From: an uncultured Fidelibacterota bacterium
GTDB taxonomy: Bacteria > Fidelibacterota > Marinisomatia > Marinisomatales > Marinisomataceae
Assembly (NCBI GenBank): GCA_902578385.1
Contig: CACHCR010000004.1
Coordinates: 1 to 42,500, forward strand
Direction of reading: 5' to 3'
Length of the DNA: 42,500 nucleotides
Position numbers and translations under genes: made by a program
The notes under the pieces: model-generated
Seen by the model: the letters and a program-made list of their open reading frames with translations, nothing else
Told to the model about the DNA's origin: nothing
Database searches by the model: none
Part shown: piece after piece, positions 7,377 to 15,413 of the stretch
Layout of the letters: the number at the start of each line of letters is the position of its first letter
How positions within the stretch are numbered: position 1 is the stretch's first letter

Positions 7377-8360
7377 ATGTCTGAATTACATGCTGTAGCA
7401 CATAAAATGGTTGAGAAAAATAAAGGTATTTTAGCAGCTGATGAAAGTAATCCTACATGTGATAAACGTTTTGAAAGCATAGATACTGATTCAACCGCTG
7501 AAAGTAGAAATTTGTATAGAAGCATTCTTTTTTCTTCAAAAGATATTGAAAAATATATTAGTGGTGTTATACTGTTTGATGAGACTTTTCACCAATCAGA
7601 ACTTTCATCTGGTGTAAAAATTCCTGAATATTTATCATCTAAAGATATTCTTCCAGGTATTAAAGTTGATAAAGGGTTAGAAAATTTTGGATCTAATGAA
7701 AAACTAACCATGGGTTTAGATGGGTTATCAGAAAGGCTTGGCAAGTATTATGCCTTAGGGGCAAGATTTGCTAAATGGAGAGCAGTAATTACTCCTGGAA
7801 ATGGAATTCCAACAGATGAATGTATCCTAGCAAATGCAAAAAATTTAGCTAAATATGCACAAAAGTGTCAGAACGCCAATTTGGTGCCTATTGTTGAACC
7901 AGAAGTTTTAATGGACGGAGACCACACTATTGACGATTCTTTTGATATTACTTCAAGAACTTTGAATACTGTATTTGATCAATTAGACCAACATAATGTT
8001 AGTTTACAAGGAATGGTTTTAAAGCCAAATATGGTATTATCTGGATATAGTTGTTCATATCAAGCAGATATTGTTGAAGTTGCAGAAAAAACTGTTAATT
8101 GCTTATCAGCTCATGTTCCTTCTGAAGTTCCTGGGATAGCGTTTTTATCTGGCGGTCAATCTGATGAAGATGCTACAATGCATTTAAATGAAATGAATAA
8201 ATATGAAACTGATTGGAATTTAACATTTTCATATGGTAGAGCTTTACAGCAACCTGCTTTAAAGGCATGGTCAGGTAAGGTTGAAAATTCAGAAAAAGCA
8301 CAACAAGCTTTAATTGATAGAGCTAAAGCAAATAGTTTAGCAACGGCTGCTAGCCTGTAA
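7377..8360 (+). CDS. fba: Fructose-bisphosphate aldolase class I
   Basis: 327 residues of the classical Schiff-base aldolase family, interconverting fructose 1,6-bisphosphate with dihydroxyacetone phosphate and glyceraldehyde 3-phosphate. GILAADES (18-24), the EPEVL segment near 174, the Schiff-base Lys216 in GMVLKPNMV, and LSGGQSDEDAT all match. It starts 1 nt after the glpX stop, so one transcript would give the gluconeogenic pair. Its stop is 1 nt from the stop of the convergent thiamine pyrophosphokinase gene, leaving no room for a terminator. Confidence 0.95.
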   Translation: MSELHAVAHKMVEKNKGILAADESNPTCDKRFESIDTDSTAESRNLYRSILFSSKDIEKYISGVILFDETFHQSELSSGVKIPEYLSSKDILPGIKVDKGLENFGSNEKLTMGLDGLSERLGKYYALGARFAKWRAVITPGNGIPTDECILANAKNLAKYAQKCQNANLVPIVEPEVLMDGDHTIDDSFDITSRTLNTVFDQLDQHNVSLQGMVLKPNMVLSGYSCSYQADIVEVAEKTVNCLSAHVPSEVPGIAFLSGGQSDEDATMHLNEMNKYETDWNLTFSYGRALQQPALKAWSGKVENSEKAQQALIDRAKANSLATAASL

Positions 8361-8361
8361 T

Positions 8362-8979
8362 CTACTTCCTACTTTGGAAGACAAGTATATTATTTGAGGA
8401 TTCAATAATGAATTTATCGGATATCGAAATATTTCTGACCGCATTGTCTGATGGAGAAAGTAAATATGAATCTAAAGGATATTCTAAATTTTTGGAGCTT
8501 ACTAAAGTATCACCTTTCATACTGAATAAACTAACTTTTTGACCTTTGTAAGAATCAAATTCTTTCTTACTGACACATGGACTAATAACTGAAAAGTCAG
8601 TAAATGCTATCCAATCAATTTTGTTGCTAAAATCATTAAGCGTGTAGTAATTACCTAAAAAATGATCTTCGCTTTTTCCTGATATTCCAAAAATAGATAT
8701 ATGTGAAATATTTTTTTTAATGCACCACTCTAAAGTTTTACGAAAATCTGTTTTTGATTGATCATTTGCTTCAATCAATTCAACATTTGAATCATTAAAT
8801 GACTCAATTGAATCAAAATCACCAATAACAACATTAGGTAATATATTTAATTTATTGAGTTGATTTGCCGATCCATCTACAGCAATAATATAATCAGAAG
8901 ATGAAATCCTTTGTATCAATGATTTGTCAGATGGAATTTGTCCATTCAAAACAACTGAGATATTTTTTTTTATTTTCAC
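8362..8979 (-). CDS. thiN: Thiamine pyrophosphokinase
   Basis: 205 residues. Transfers pyrophosphate from ATP to thiamine to make the cofactor ThDP. The family marks are IIAVDGSANQLNKLNILPNVVIGDFDSI, with the GDFDS metal/substrate motif, then DQSKTDFRKTLEW with the catalytic Asp of SKTD. ISIFGISGKSEDHFLGN resembles the usual GxGGRxDH segment. The start appears to be GTG (8977-8979), giving MKIKKNISVVLNG. It diverges from a TonB-dependent receptor 61 bp away; no THI-box riboswitch is visible between them. Confidence 0.9.
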   Translation of the reverse strand: MKIKKNISVVLNGQIPSDKSLIQRISSSDYIIAVDGSANQLNKLNILPNVVIGDFDSIESFNDSNVELIEANDQSKTDFRKTLEWCIKKNISHISIFGISGKSEDHFLGNYYTLNDFSNKIDWIAFTDFSVISPCVSKKEFDSYKGQKVSLFSMKGDTLVSSKNLEYPLDSYLLSPSDNAVRNISISDKFIIESSNNILVFQSRK

Positions 8980-9040
8980 ACTAAAGTTTACGAAAAGAAT
9001 TGAAAATATTGTTCTTCATTAATATTATAAGCCATCAAAA

Positions 9041-11191
9041 ATGAAAAAACTTTTCTTACTTTTAGTGTTTTCTACCCTTTCTTTATCACAAGATTTTGAA
9101 TTTTCTGGCAAGATCATTGACAAAGAAACGAAAAATCCAATTATAGATGCAAATATTATATTTATTAATGATGATTTTGGAGCAGCATCAGATTTTGAAG
9201 GTAATTTTTCCATTTCTAACCTTTTAAGTCAAAAATATGAAATTATCATTTCTGCAATTGGATATAAAAATATCTCTATTTCAATAGACTTAAGTGATAA
9301 TAGAAATTATATTTTTGAATTAATTTCTGAGCCAGTTCTATCAAGCGCACTTAATGTTGTAGGTAGATTTCCATCAAAACATTTGCCTTATTTTACCCAA
9401 AATATTACTGATGATAAAATATCTGATTATGATTATCAAACTATGTCCGAACTTTTTAGAAATATAGGTGGAATAGATGTTCAAACAGCCCATGATAATG
9501 GAAGAAATGCTAATTTTTCTATTAGAGGATCCTCTGATTATAAACCTGGTGGATATAATAATAGAGTATTAGTTCTTCTTGATGGATTTCAAATTAGTAT
9601 GCCATACTCTGGCTCAATTGATTGGAATGCTATGCCCCTTGATTTTTTAGAAAGAGTTGAAGTTGTAAAAGGTCCTGTTTCTTCGTTATATGGTCAAAAT
9701 TCAATGGGTGGAATTATCAATTTGGTTACAAAAAACTATTCCGATGAATTTTATAATGCTAAAGCAACTATTGGAAGTTTTAACTCAAAAGACATTAATC
9801 TTACAATGAGTAATATTACAGATAATATTTCTTATACGGCATTATTACAACATAAGGTAGGAGATGGCCACAGATTCAATGCACAATATGAGCAAAACAA
9901 TTTCTACACGAAAGTATTTAATAAAAAACAGGATTTATCCGTATCACTTATTGCTAATAAGTCTATTAATGGACAACCTGGTTTTTATGTACAAGACAGA
10001 CCTAGTTTAACTTCATATAGAATATCTAATAGAGATTCAGTTTATCTACAATTATTTAAGAAGCAAACACTAGATGCAAATAATAATATTGTGTATTCGG
10101 TAAGCATGAATCATTTTTATACTAATTATTTTGATAGAAATGATACTCCTTTTGAAGAACTTCAAGAAGACACTTTCTATAACGACTCAAGTTTAAACTT
10201 AAGAGCTGAATACCAGAAGTTAATTAGCAATAAATCATATCTTATTTTTGGTTCAGACATTATTATTGAACAATCTAATATTTCTATTTATCGAGATATT
10301 TATGATGACTTGAAACAATTTACAGGGGGTATTTTTGCTCAAAATAGAATTCAACTAAATGAGAAATTACTTTTAGGTGTTGGATTAAGAATAGATTACA
10401 GAAGTATCGATCGAGGGAATGAATTTAGCTATAAATCATTTAGTGATATATCTCCAAAGATTAACTTAACTTTTAAAAAAGATAGCTTTTCAACTTGGAA
10501 CTTTGCTTTAAGTAAAGGTTTTAGATCCCCATCATTATCAGAATTATTTTTACAATATGAATCTGATTACGGTCTTAACACTCAAGGAAATCCAAATCTT
10601 GAACCTGAACAACTTTTTGGATTAGATATTTCATATGATCGCTCAAATCTTTCTAGCATGACTTTTTCTGCAAGCACATTTTATTATAGATATGAGGATA
10701 TGATTGATTTTGTTTATGGATTGCCTGTTATCGCACTAAATAGATCGGATATTAGCTCCTGCGGTTTTGAAACAAACCTATCTTATGCATATAATAAAAA
10801 TTTAAATTTTGATTTAGGATATACATATCTTCGAGTCAATGATATTAATGATATTGATCCGATCTTGTATAGGCCTCATCATAAGTTTATTGCTAGCATT
10901 AAATATAAAGCTGATAAAATAAGTAATATTATATCAATGCGTTTTCAGTCAGAACAAGATTATCAAGATTTTCTTAGCGATGAAAGAGAATATGAGGGTA
11001 GTGAAATTAAATTTCCTATTGAACAACTCGATTCACTTGTTCTCTTCAATTTTATTTCTAGCTATGAGTTTAGTGATAATGATAAAATATCCTTTAAGAT
11101 ATCCAACTTGTTTGACAAGGAATATGAGCTTATTCAAGATTTTCCTATGCCTGGAAGAACCTTCAGTATTATGTTTGATAGGACATTTTAG
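9041..11191 (+). CDS. TonB-dependent outer-membrane receptor with carboxypeptidase-like N-terminal domain
   Basis: 716 residues. A signal peptide (to about 16) is followed by a CarboxypepD_reg-like domain (FSGKIIDKETKNPIIDANIIF, about 20-95). Next comes a plug domain (RNIGGIDVQ, FSIRGSS, VLVLLDGFQI, MPLDFLERVEVVKGPVSSLYG) and a 22-strand-type barrel ending in Phe (SIMFDRTF). It transports a ligand across the outer membrane with TonB energy. The divergent thiamine kinase suggests thiamine or a precursor as ligand; this is inference by analogy with Bacteroides omr1 clusters. The DNA just after the stop holds a 19-bp perfect palindrome. Confidence 0.92.
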   Translation: MKKLFLLLVFSTLSLSQDFEFSGKIIDKETKNPIIDANIIFINDDFGAASDFEGNFSISNLLSQKYEIIISAIGYKNISISIDLSDNRNYIFELISEPVLSSALNVVGRFPSKHLPYFTQNITDDKISDYDYQTMSELFRNIGGIDVQTAHDNGRNANFSIRGSSDYKPGGYNNRVLVLLDGFQISMPYSGSIDWNAMPLDFLERVEVVKGPVSSLYGQNSMGGIINLVTKNYSDEFYNAKATIGSFNSKDINLTMSNITDNISYTALLQHKVGDGHRFNAQYEQNNFYTKVFNKKQDLSVSLIANKSINGQPGFYVQDRPSLTSYRISNRDSVYLQLFKKQTLDANNNIVYSVSMNHFYTNYFDRNDTPFEELQEDTFYNDSSLNLRAEYQKLISNKSYLIFGSDIIIEQSNISIYRDIYDDLKQFTGGIFAQNRIQLNEKLLLGVGLRIDYRSIDRGNEFSYKSFSDISPKINLTFKKDSFSTWNFALSKGFRSPSLSELFLQYESDYGLNTQGNPNLEPEQLFGLDISYDRSNLSSMTFSASTFYYRYEDMIDFVYGLPVIALNRSDISSCGFETNLSYAYNKNLNFDLGYTYLRVNDINDIDPILYRPHHKFIASIKYKADKISNIISMRFQSEQDYQDFLSDEREYEGSEIKFPIEQLDSLVLFNFISSYEFSDNDKISFKISNLFDKEYELIQDFPMPGRTFSIMFDRTF

Positions 11192-11195
11192 TCTA

Positions 11196-11214
11196 ATTGA
11201 GACTAAGTCTCAAT
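11196..11214. promoter_or_regulatory. 19-bp perfect palindrome (9-1-9), candidate operator or stem-loop
   Basis: ATTGAGACTAAGTCTCAAT begins 4 nt after the receptor stop and is fully symmetric around one central A. The 9-1-9 geometry is that of Fur/DtxR-class metalloregulator boxes, although the sequence is not a canonical Fur box. As RNA it would form a hairpin, but no T-tract follows, so it is a poor intrinsic terminator. Its centre lies about 53 bp upstream of the predicted start of lipoprotein transcription. Confidence 0.5.
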
Positions 11215-11222
11215 AAATTTAC

Positions 11223-11251
11223 TTGACCTATATTTTTTTCATTATTATACT
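11223..11251 (+). promoter_or_regulatory. Strong sigma70-like promoter for the lipoprotein gene
   Basis: TTGACC (11223-11228), a 17-nt spacer, then TATACT (11246-11251). The predicted transcription start is near 11258, and AAAGGGG precedes the ATG at 11276. This is the clearest promoter of the window and shows that standard -35/-10 spacing is in use. Confidence 0.7.
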
Positions 11252-11275
11252 TCTGAACAATAAAAGGGGATTAAA

Positions 11276-11764
11276 ATGAATATTATAAAAAAACTATCAT
11301 TACTTTCGTTAATTGCATCTATGTTTTTTCTTGTATCTTGCGATGACGATTCAAGCGATCCAGCGACTTCTGGAACGTTAAATATTTCAATCAATTTAAC
11401 AAATCCTGATTCATGGCCTGCAGAGGGAACGGTATTTTGTTCTTTGGACAAAACATGGCCTCCATCAGGAGCACCATACAAATCTGTTGTTCTTCAAAGT
11501 GCACAGGTTAACAATGGAGCTATTTCATTGGTATTTGAGGATCTTGATTTTGATACTTATGCATTATTATCAGTATCATGGTTAGACCCTAACAATCCAA
11601 ATCCTGCTTGTAATCAAGCTGTTTGGGGTACGCACAGTGGAAGTATTCAGGCATTTTATGCTGATGCAGTACCATTTACTTTTAGCGCAGAAAACTCTGA
11701 GCTAAGTTTAGTAGTTGGAGCTGTAGCGAATACTGTTACACCTGATTGTCCTCCAACAGGATAA
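11276..11764 (+). CDS. Putative lipoprotein, unknown function
   Basis: 162 residues. The signal peptide ends in a lipobox, LVSC (Cys22), followed by an acidic stretch DDDSSDP. Asp at +2 can mean retention at the inner membrane by E. coli rules, but such rules do not hold in all phyla. The rest is beta-rich (GTLNISINLTNPDSW, SLVFEDLDFDTYALLSVSWLD) and has later Cys residues (for example PDCPP near the end). The fold resembles a small Ig- or transthyretin-like domain, without a named family. It has its own promoter and a good Shine-Dalgarno, and ends at a strong terminator. Confidence 0.75.
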   Translation: MNIIKKLSLLSLIASMFFLVSCDDDSSDPATSGTLNISINLTNPDSWPAEGTVFCSLDKTWPPSGAPYKSVVLQSAQVNNGAISLVFEDLDFDTYALLSVSWLDPNNPNPACNQAVWGTHSGSIQAFYADAVPFTFSAENSELSLVVGAVANTVTPDCPPTG

Positions 11765-11781
11765 TTTGAAATTAAATCGTT

Positions 11782-11814
11782 AAAAAAAGGCGAGAATTTA
11801 CTCGCCTTTTTTTT
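11782..11814. terminator. Bidirectional intrinsic terminator
   Basis: A7-GGCGAG, loop AATTTA, CTCGCC-T8. The GC-rich 6-bp core is flanked by A- and T-tracts, so it works in both directions. It ends the lipoprotein transcript on the plus strand, and the sodB stop codon (11813-11815) overlaps its edge on the minus strand. It is the only GC-rich intrinsic terminator I found. Confidence 0.92.
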
Positions 11815-12415
11815 ATTTTAATTGATCAGAAACAAAACTCCAATTTATAGAATTGTCAAGAATTGCCTTTACATAGTCCGGACGAACATTTTTATAATCA
11901 AGATAATATGCATGTTCCCATACATCAATACCCATAAGTGCATGTTTTCCATGAGCTAATGGGTTTTCTCCATTTGGTGTTCCTAAGATTTCTAATGAAG
12001 AATCATTTTGAACTAACCAACACCAGCCACTACCAAAAACACCAACAGATTGTTGAACAAATTGGTCTTTGAATGAATTAAAGTCTACAAATGAATCCTC
12101 AATCATTGTATGCAATTTACCGCTGGGTTGGCTTTCGCCGCCAGGTTTCATCTGATCCCAGTAAAGAATATGGTTCCATGCTTGACCAGCATTATTAAAT
12201 ATTTTCTGTTCTTTGTCTTTAAAACTTTCAACAACAACATCTTCCAAGCTCATTTCATTATATTTTGTTCCTTCAGCTAATGTGTTAAGCATATTAAAGT
12301 ATGCTTGATGGTGCTTACCATAATGCAACTGAACTGTATCTGAAGAAATAATAGGGGATAAGTCATTTTCTCCATAAGGCAATGGTGGAAGATTAAATTT
12401 TTTTGTATCGTTCAT
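11813..12415 (-). CDS. sodB: Superoxide dismutase, Fe/Mn family (probably Fe)
   Basis: 200 residues, no signal peptide, so cytoplasmic. Metal ligands are His31 (QLHYGKHH), His82 (WNHILYW), Asp164 and His168 (DVWEHAYYLDYKN). The active-site Gln lies in the N-terminal half (GQAWNH, Gln78), which is the Fe-SOD position, and GSGWCWLV fits the Fe type. Metal choice still needs assay. A good Shine-Dalgarno (AAAAGGAG) precedes the ATG. It diverges from thiol peroxidase over 83 bp, an oxidative-stress pair. Confidence 0.95.
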   Translation of the reverse strand: MNDTKKFNLPPLPYGENDLSPIISSDTVQLHYGKHHQAYFNMLNTLAEGTKYNEMSLEDVVVESFKDKEQKIFNNAGQAWNHILYWDQMKPGGESQPSGKLHTMIEDSFVDFNSFKDQFVQQSVGVFGSGWCWLVQNDSSLEILGTPNGENPLAHGKHALMGIDVWEHAYYLDYKNVRPDYVKAILDNSINWSFVSDQLK

Positions 12416-12498
12416 AAAAAACTCCTTTTAATAAATTTTTAATTCATAAATTTAATTCCAATTTAGTAGATATATAACAAACATGAATAGGGAAAAAT

Positions 12499-12999
12499 AT
12501 GGCAAAAGTAAAATTAGGTGACTTTGAAGTAACATTAAACGGTGAATTGCCACAAGTTGGTAGTCAATTACCAAACTTTCTTTTAGCAGATGGTGATCTA
12601 AAAAATGTTGATTTGGAGCATTTCAAAGGAAAAAAATTAGTATTAAATATTTTTCCAAGCATGAATACTCCAGTATGTTCAGCAGCTGCAGTAAGGTTTA
12701 ACGCTTTGGCAAGCTCATTTGAAGATACAGTTGTTTTATGTATTTCAAGAGATTTAGGATTTGGTCATAAAAAGTTTTGTATTGATCATAATATTAATGA
12801 TGTAGTCTTTTTATCAGATATGAGAAATGAAGATTTTGCTAATGATTATGGAATATTGCACACAAATGGAAAGTTCCAAGGTCTATTAGCTAGATCGGTA
12901 GTTGTTACAGATTCTAATCATAATATTATCTACACACAGCTAGTTGAGCAAACAGGCCATGAACCTGACTATGATAAAGTGGTTGAAGTACTTACTTAG
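12499..12999 (+). CDS. tpx: Thiol peroxidase (Tpx, atypical 2-Cys peroxiredoxin)
   Basis: 166 residues. Reduces hydrogen peroxide and lipid hydroperoxides using thioredoxin. The peroxidatic Cys60 lies in TPVCSAAAVRFN and the resolving Cys94 in LGFGHKKFC, the spacing of the Tpx subfamily. PSMNTPVC and the C-terminal LLARSVVVTDSNHNIIYTQLV also match. It diverges from sodB. Its last 8 nt overlap the convergent universal stress protein gene. Confidence 0.95.
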   Translation: MAKVKLGDFEVTLNGELPQVGSQLPNFLLADGDLKNVDLEHFKGKKLVLNIFPSMNTPVCSAAAVRFNALASSFEDTVVLCISRDLGFGHKKFCIDHNINDVVFLSDMRNEDFANDYGILHTNGKFQGLLARSVVVTDSNHNIIYTQLVEQTGHEPDYDKVVEVLT

Positions 13000-13873
13000 T
13001 TATTAGAACTGGACAATTACATTTCTGAGCAATACTTAAAGGTTTACTACCAAAAAAATATTTCATAATTGGATTTTTTGGAGATACTCCTAAGATAACA
13101 ATACTATCATCTTTAGCATGATTAACAATTGAGTTTACAGCTGAACCACTAATCAATTTTGTTGAAGCTTTTATCTTATTCTTCAAAAATTTATCTTTTG
13201 TTTTTAAAAGAATTTTTTCCACTTCTTCAATTGATTTTTTACCTTCAGGGACTGAAACTATCTCTACATCTAGTTTATAAGATTTTGCAAAATTAATTGC
13301 AGTTTCTATGGCCATATCAGAACCTTTTGATTCGTTTATAGGAAGAAGAATCCTATATTTTTTATTTACAGAGTAATTTTTAACAACAAAAACTGAACTA
13401 TCGATAAACTGAACTAATTTTTGATGAATACCTTTATTTCCTCCTCCACCAATTATTGTAATATCATGTTTATTAGTTTCTACTTCATTTTTTAATTGTT
13501 CAATTATTTCGCCAGTTCGCATAATTAAATCAATTTTGTCAGATTGCTGACCTTTAAGTAGAACTTTCATTCTTGAATTTTCTTCGTCAACCAATAGGTA
13601 GTCATTAAATTTATTTGAATCTTTTTCTTCAATATATTTTTTGGATATTAAGAAATCATAAGCCCATTCAAGAGTTCTAATGCCTGGTCTATAAAGTTCT
13701 CTATCATCTAAATTTTGATGTACAACACTCACATCTTTTTCAGAAAATTGACTAATTTTTTTACCAACATATGCAATTGTTGTAGATGATTTAAATGAAT
13801 TTGCAATTTTCATTCCAAGATCTAATGTTGGTTTTGAAAATTCTCTTCCACCAATTGCAATTAAAATTTTCAT
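12992..13873 (-). CDS. Tandem universal stress protein (two Usp domains)
   Basis: 293 residues. Domain 1 begins MKILIAIGGREFSKPTLDLG and ends near VFVVKN. Domain 2 begins YRILLPINESKGSDMAIETAINFA and ends with VILGVSPKNPIMKYFFGSKPLSIAQKCNCPVLI. The Usp ATP-site pattern (G-x2-...-G-S) is partly kept in domain 2. I chose ATG 13871-13873 because Usp domains begin with MKILI-like strands; an upstream in-frame ATG would add 18 residues lying inside the permease gene. The start overlaps the permease stop by 4 nt, so the two are coupled and the Usp may regulate the transporter (inference). Confidence 0.82.
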   Translation of the reverse strand: MKILIAIGGREFSKPTLDLGMKIANSFKSSTTIAYVGKKISQFSEKDVSVVHQNLDDRELYRPGIRTLEWAYDFLISKKYIEEKDSNKFNDYLLVDEENSRMKVLLKGQQSDKIDLIMRTGEIIEQLKNEVETNKHDITIIGGGGNKGIHQKLVQFIDSSVFVVKNYSVNKKYRILLPINESKGSDMAIETAINFAKSYKLDVEIVSVPEGKKSIEEVEKILLKTKDKFLKNKIKASTKLISGSAVNSIVNHAKDDSIVILGVSPKNPIMKYFFGSKPLSIAQKCNCPVLITK

Positions 13874-15282
13874 AGTGTTACCCAATAAAATTGTGACATT
13901 AAATACAAAATAATAATCGAAATACAAAACATCAATATTCCAACTCTAAAAAACATTTTTGTTGAAACGAGTCCAGTTGAGTATAATATCATAGCTGTCG
14001 GTGAGGATATTACTGTTAAAAAAGAAAATCCTGATGCGATAGCAGAAGATAAAGCAAACGAAATATCAGTTGGGTGTAATTCAATAGCCATTGGACCAAT
14101 TAATGAGACCGTAGCAGAGCTCGTAAAAAAGTTTGCTGTAAGTCCTGATAATACAGCCATTATTGACCAACTAACATTCATTGAGTTGGAAGAAGGTAGA
14201 GTAGCAAGTAATTCATTAAACTTCATTACTAGCCATGACGAAGCACCTGTTTCATTAATCTGAAAACCTAATGAAATTGTTGCTGCAAAAAGTAGAATTA
14301 CTCCCCAGTTAGTATTTTTATTTATCTCTTCCCAAGAAATCATTCCGAAAATCATAAATGTTAGAGCGCCAGCTAGAGCAATTATTCCTAATCCGTAAAT
14401 ATCATTAAATGCAAACCAGCTAGATACTATACCTACTATAATTAAACATGAAAATAGATGATTAATATTTTTTTTCACATCTGTTTTACCAACATTTTTA
14501 TTGAATCCTCTCATTTTGATATTATTTAACGATGAAGGAAATGTTAATTGTAAAACAAAGTAAGCAACAATCAATTGAATTATTAAGATTGGATATGCAT
14601 GCTTCATCCATTTTAAATAATCAATATGAACATTACTAAATTCTTGAAGATAGTTTATCATTATCACATTTCTTGCTCCTCCAGAAGGAGTTCCAATAGA
14701 TCCAATAATTGTACCATAAGCAATTGAAAATAAAGTTAATAAGACAGCATTTTTTCCATCTGATTGTTGTGTATCAATATTTTTAATTACTGATAAACCA
14801 ATTGGAAGCATTATTGCAATTACAGTATGTTCTCCTAAGAAAGAAGACAGTACTGCGGAAATTGTCATAAGACCTGCTAAAAACATTCGCTTACTTCTTC
14901 CAAAGATTTTAATAATTAATTTTGCTAACCTGATATCAAGACCTTGATGAACTATTGCAATAGCAAACATTAAAGATCCCATAACAAATAAAACTGCGTC
15001 ATTCATAAATGAAGATGCCACAACATTTGGAGGAGCTACCCCGAGAACTACCTGTAGTACCAATGTTAATAAGGCGATGGCAGGAAAAGGAATAGGCTCA
15101 AATGTAACAAGCATAAATACGAGCAAAAGTATTATTAAGCTATGATATGCTGGCACTGTTAATCCTACTGGAGTAGTAAGATTTAATAAAAAAATTGAAA
15201 TAATTATGCTATAAACAAACCATTTTTTTTGTGAAAACCAGAAAAGAATTGATGAAGAAATAATTTTATATGATTCATTCAT
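13870..15282 (-). CDS. SLC13/DASS-type anion permease
   Basis: 470 residues with about 11 or 12 membrane segments. It resembles sodium-coupled dicarboxylate/sulfate carriers: FLGEHTVIAIMLPIGLSVI and, in the second half, LTANFFTSSATVSLIGPMAIEL look like the two inverted-repeat substrate/Na+ motifs. IGSIGTPSGGARNVIMINYL matches the hairpin region. Substrate (dicarboxylate, sulfate, phosphate or other) cannot be told. It is transcribed away from the respiratory operon and overlaps the Usp gene downstream. Confidence 0.82.
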   Translation of the reverse strand: MNESYKIISSSILFWFSQKKWFVYSIIISIFLLNLTTPVGLTVPAYHSLIILLLVFMLVTFEPIPFPAIALLTLVLQVVLGVAPPNVVASSFMNDAVLFVMGSLMFAIAIVHQGLDIRLAKLIIKIFGRSKRMFLAGLMTISAVLSSFLGEHTVIAIMLPIGLSVIKNIDTQQSDGKNAVLLTLFSIAYGTIIGSIGTPSGGARNVIMINYLQEFSNVHIDYLKWMKHAYPILIIQLIVAYFVLQLTFPSSLNNIKMRGFNKNVGKTDVKKNINHLFSCLIIVGIVSSWFAFNDIYGLGIIALAGALTFMIFGMISWEEINKNTNWGVILLFAATISLGFQINETGASSWLVMKFNELLATLPSSNSMNVSWSIMAVLSGLTANFFTSSATVSLIGPMAIELHPTDISFALSSAIASGFSFLTVISSPTAMILYSTGLVSTKMFFRVGILMFCISIIILYLMSQFYWVTL

Positions 15283-15364
15283 GAAATTGAATTTATCATA
15301 TTTAATTAAAAAAAGTTAATACTTAAGTTTATTCTCTTGACTGAAGACCTATATAGATGTAATG

Positions 15365-15392
15365 TTTACACGTATTTTATAAAAATTATAGA
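15365..15392 (+). promoter_or_regulatory. Possible promoter of the alternative complex III operon
   Basis: TTTACA (15365-15370) and TATAGA (15387-15392) are 16 nt apart, about 20 bp before the actA start. An inverted repeat TGTAA-N3-TTACA (15358-15370) overlaps the -35 and could be an operator. Another TTGACT lies at 15337. The assignment is tentative. Confidence 0.35.
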
Positions 15393-15413
15393 ACGTTTTT
15401 TATAAGAGTAAAA

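Noticed and set aside
6431-8360. Calvin-cycle carbon fixation from glpX, fba, tkt, rpe, rpiB
   Set aside because: No phosphoribulokinase or RuBisCO gene is present in the window; gluconeogenesis and the pentose-phosphate pathway explain the set.
8980-9040. THI-box riboswitch between thiamine kinase and receptor
   Set aside because: I found no CTGAGA...ACCTGA-like core in the 61 bp; the CTGAGA inside thiN is coding and has no partner element.
11196-11214. Canonical Fur box
   Set aside because: The geometry fits, but the sequence lacks the GATAAT/ATTATC-type hexamers, so the regulator class stays open.
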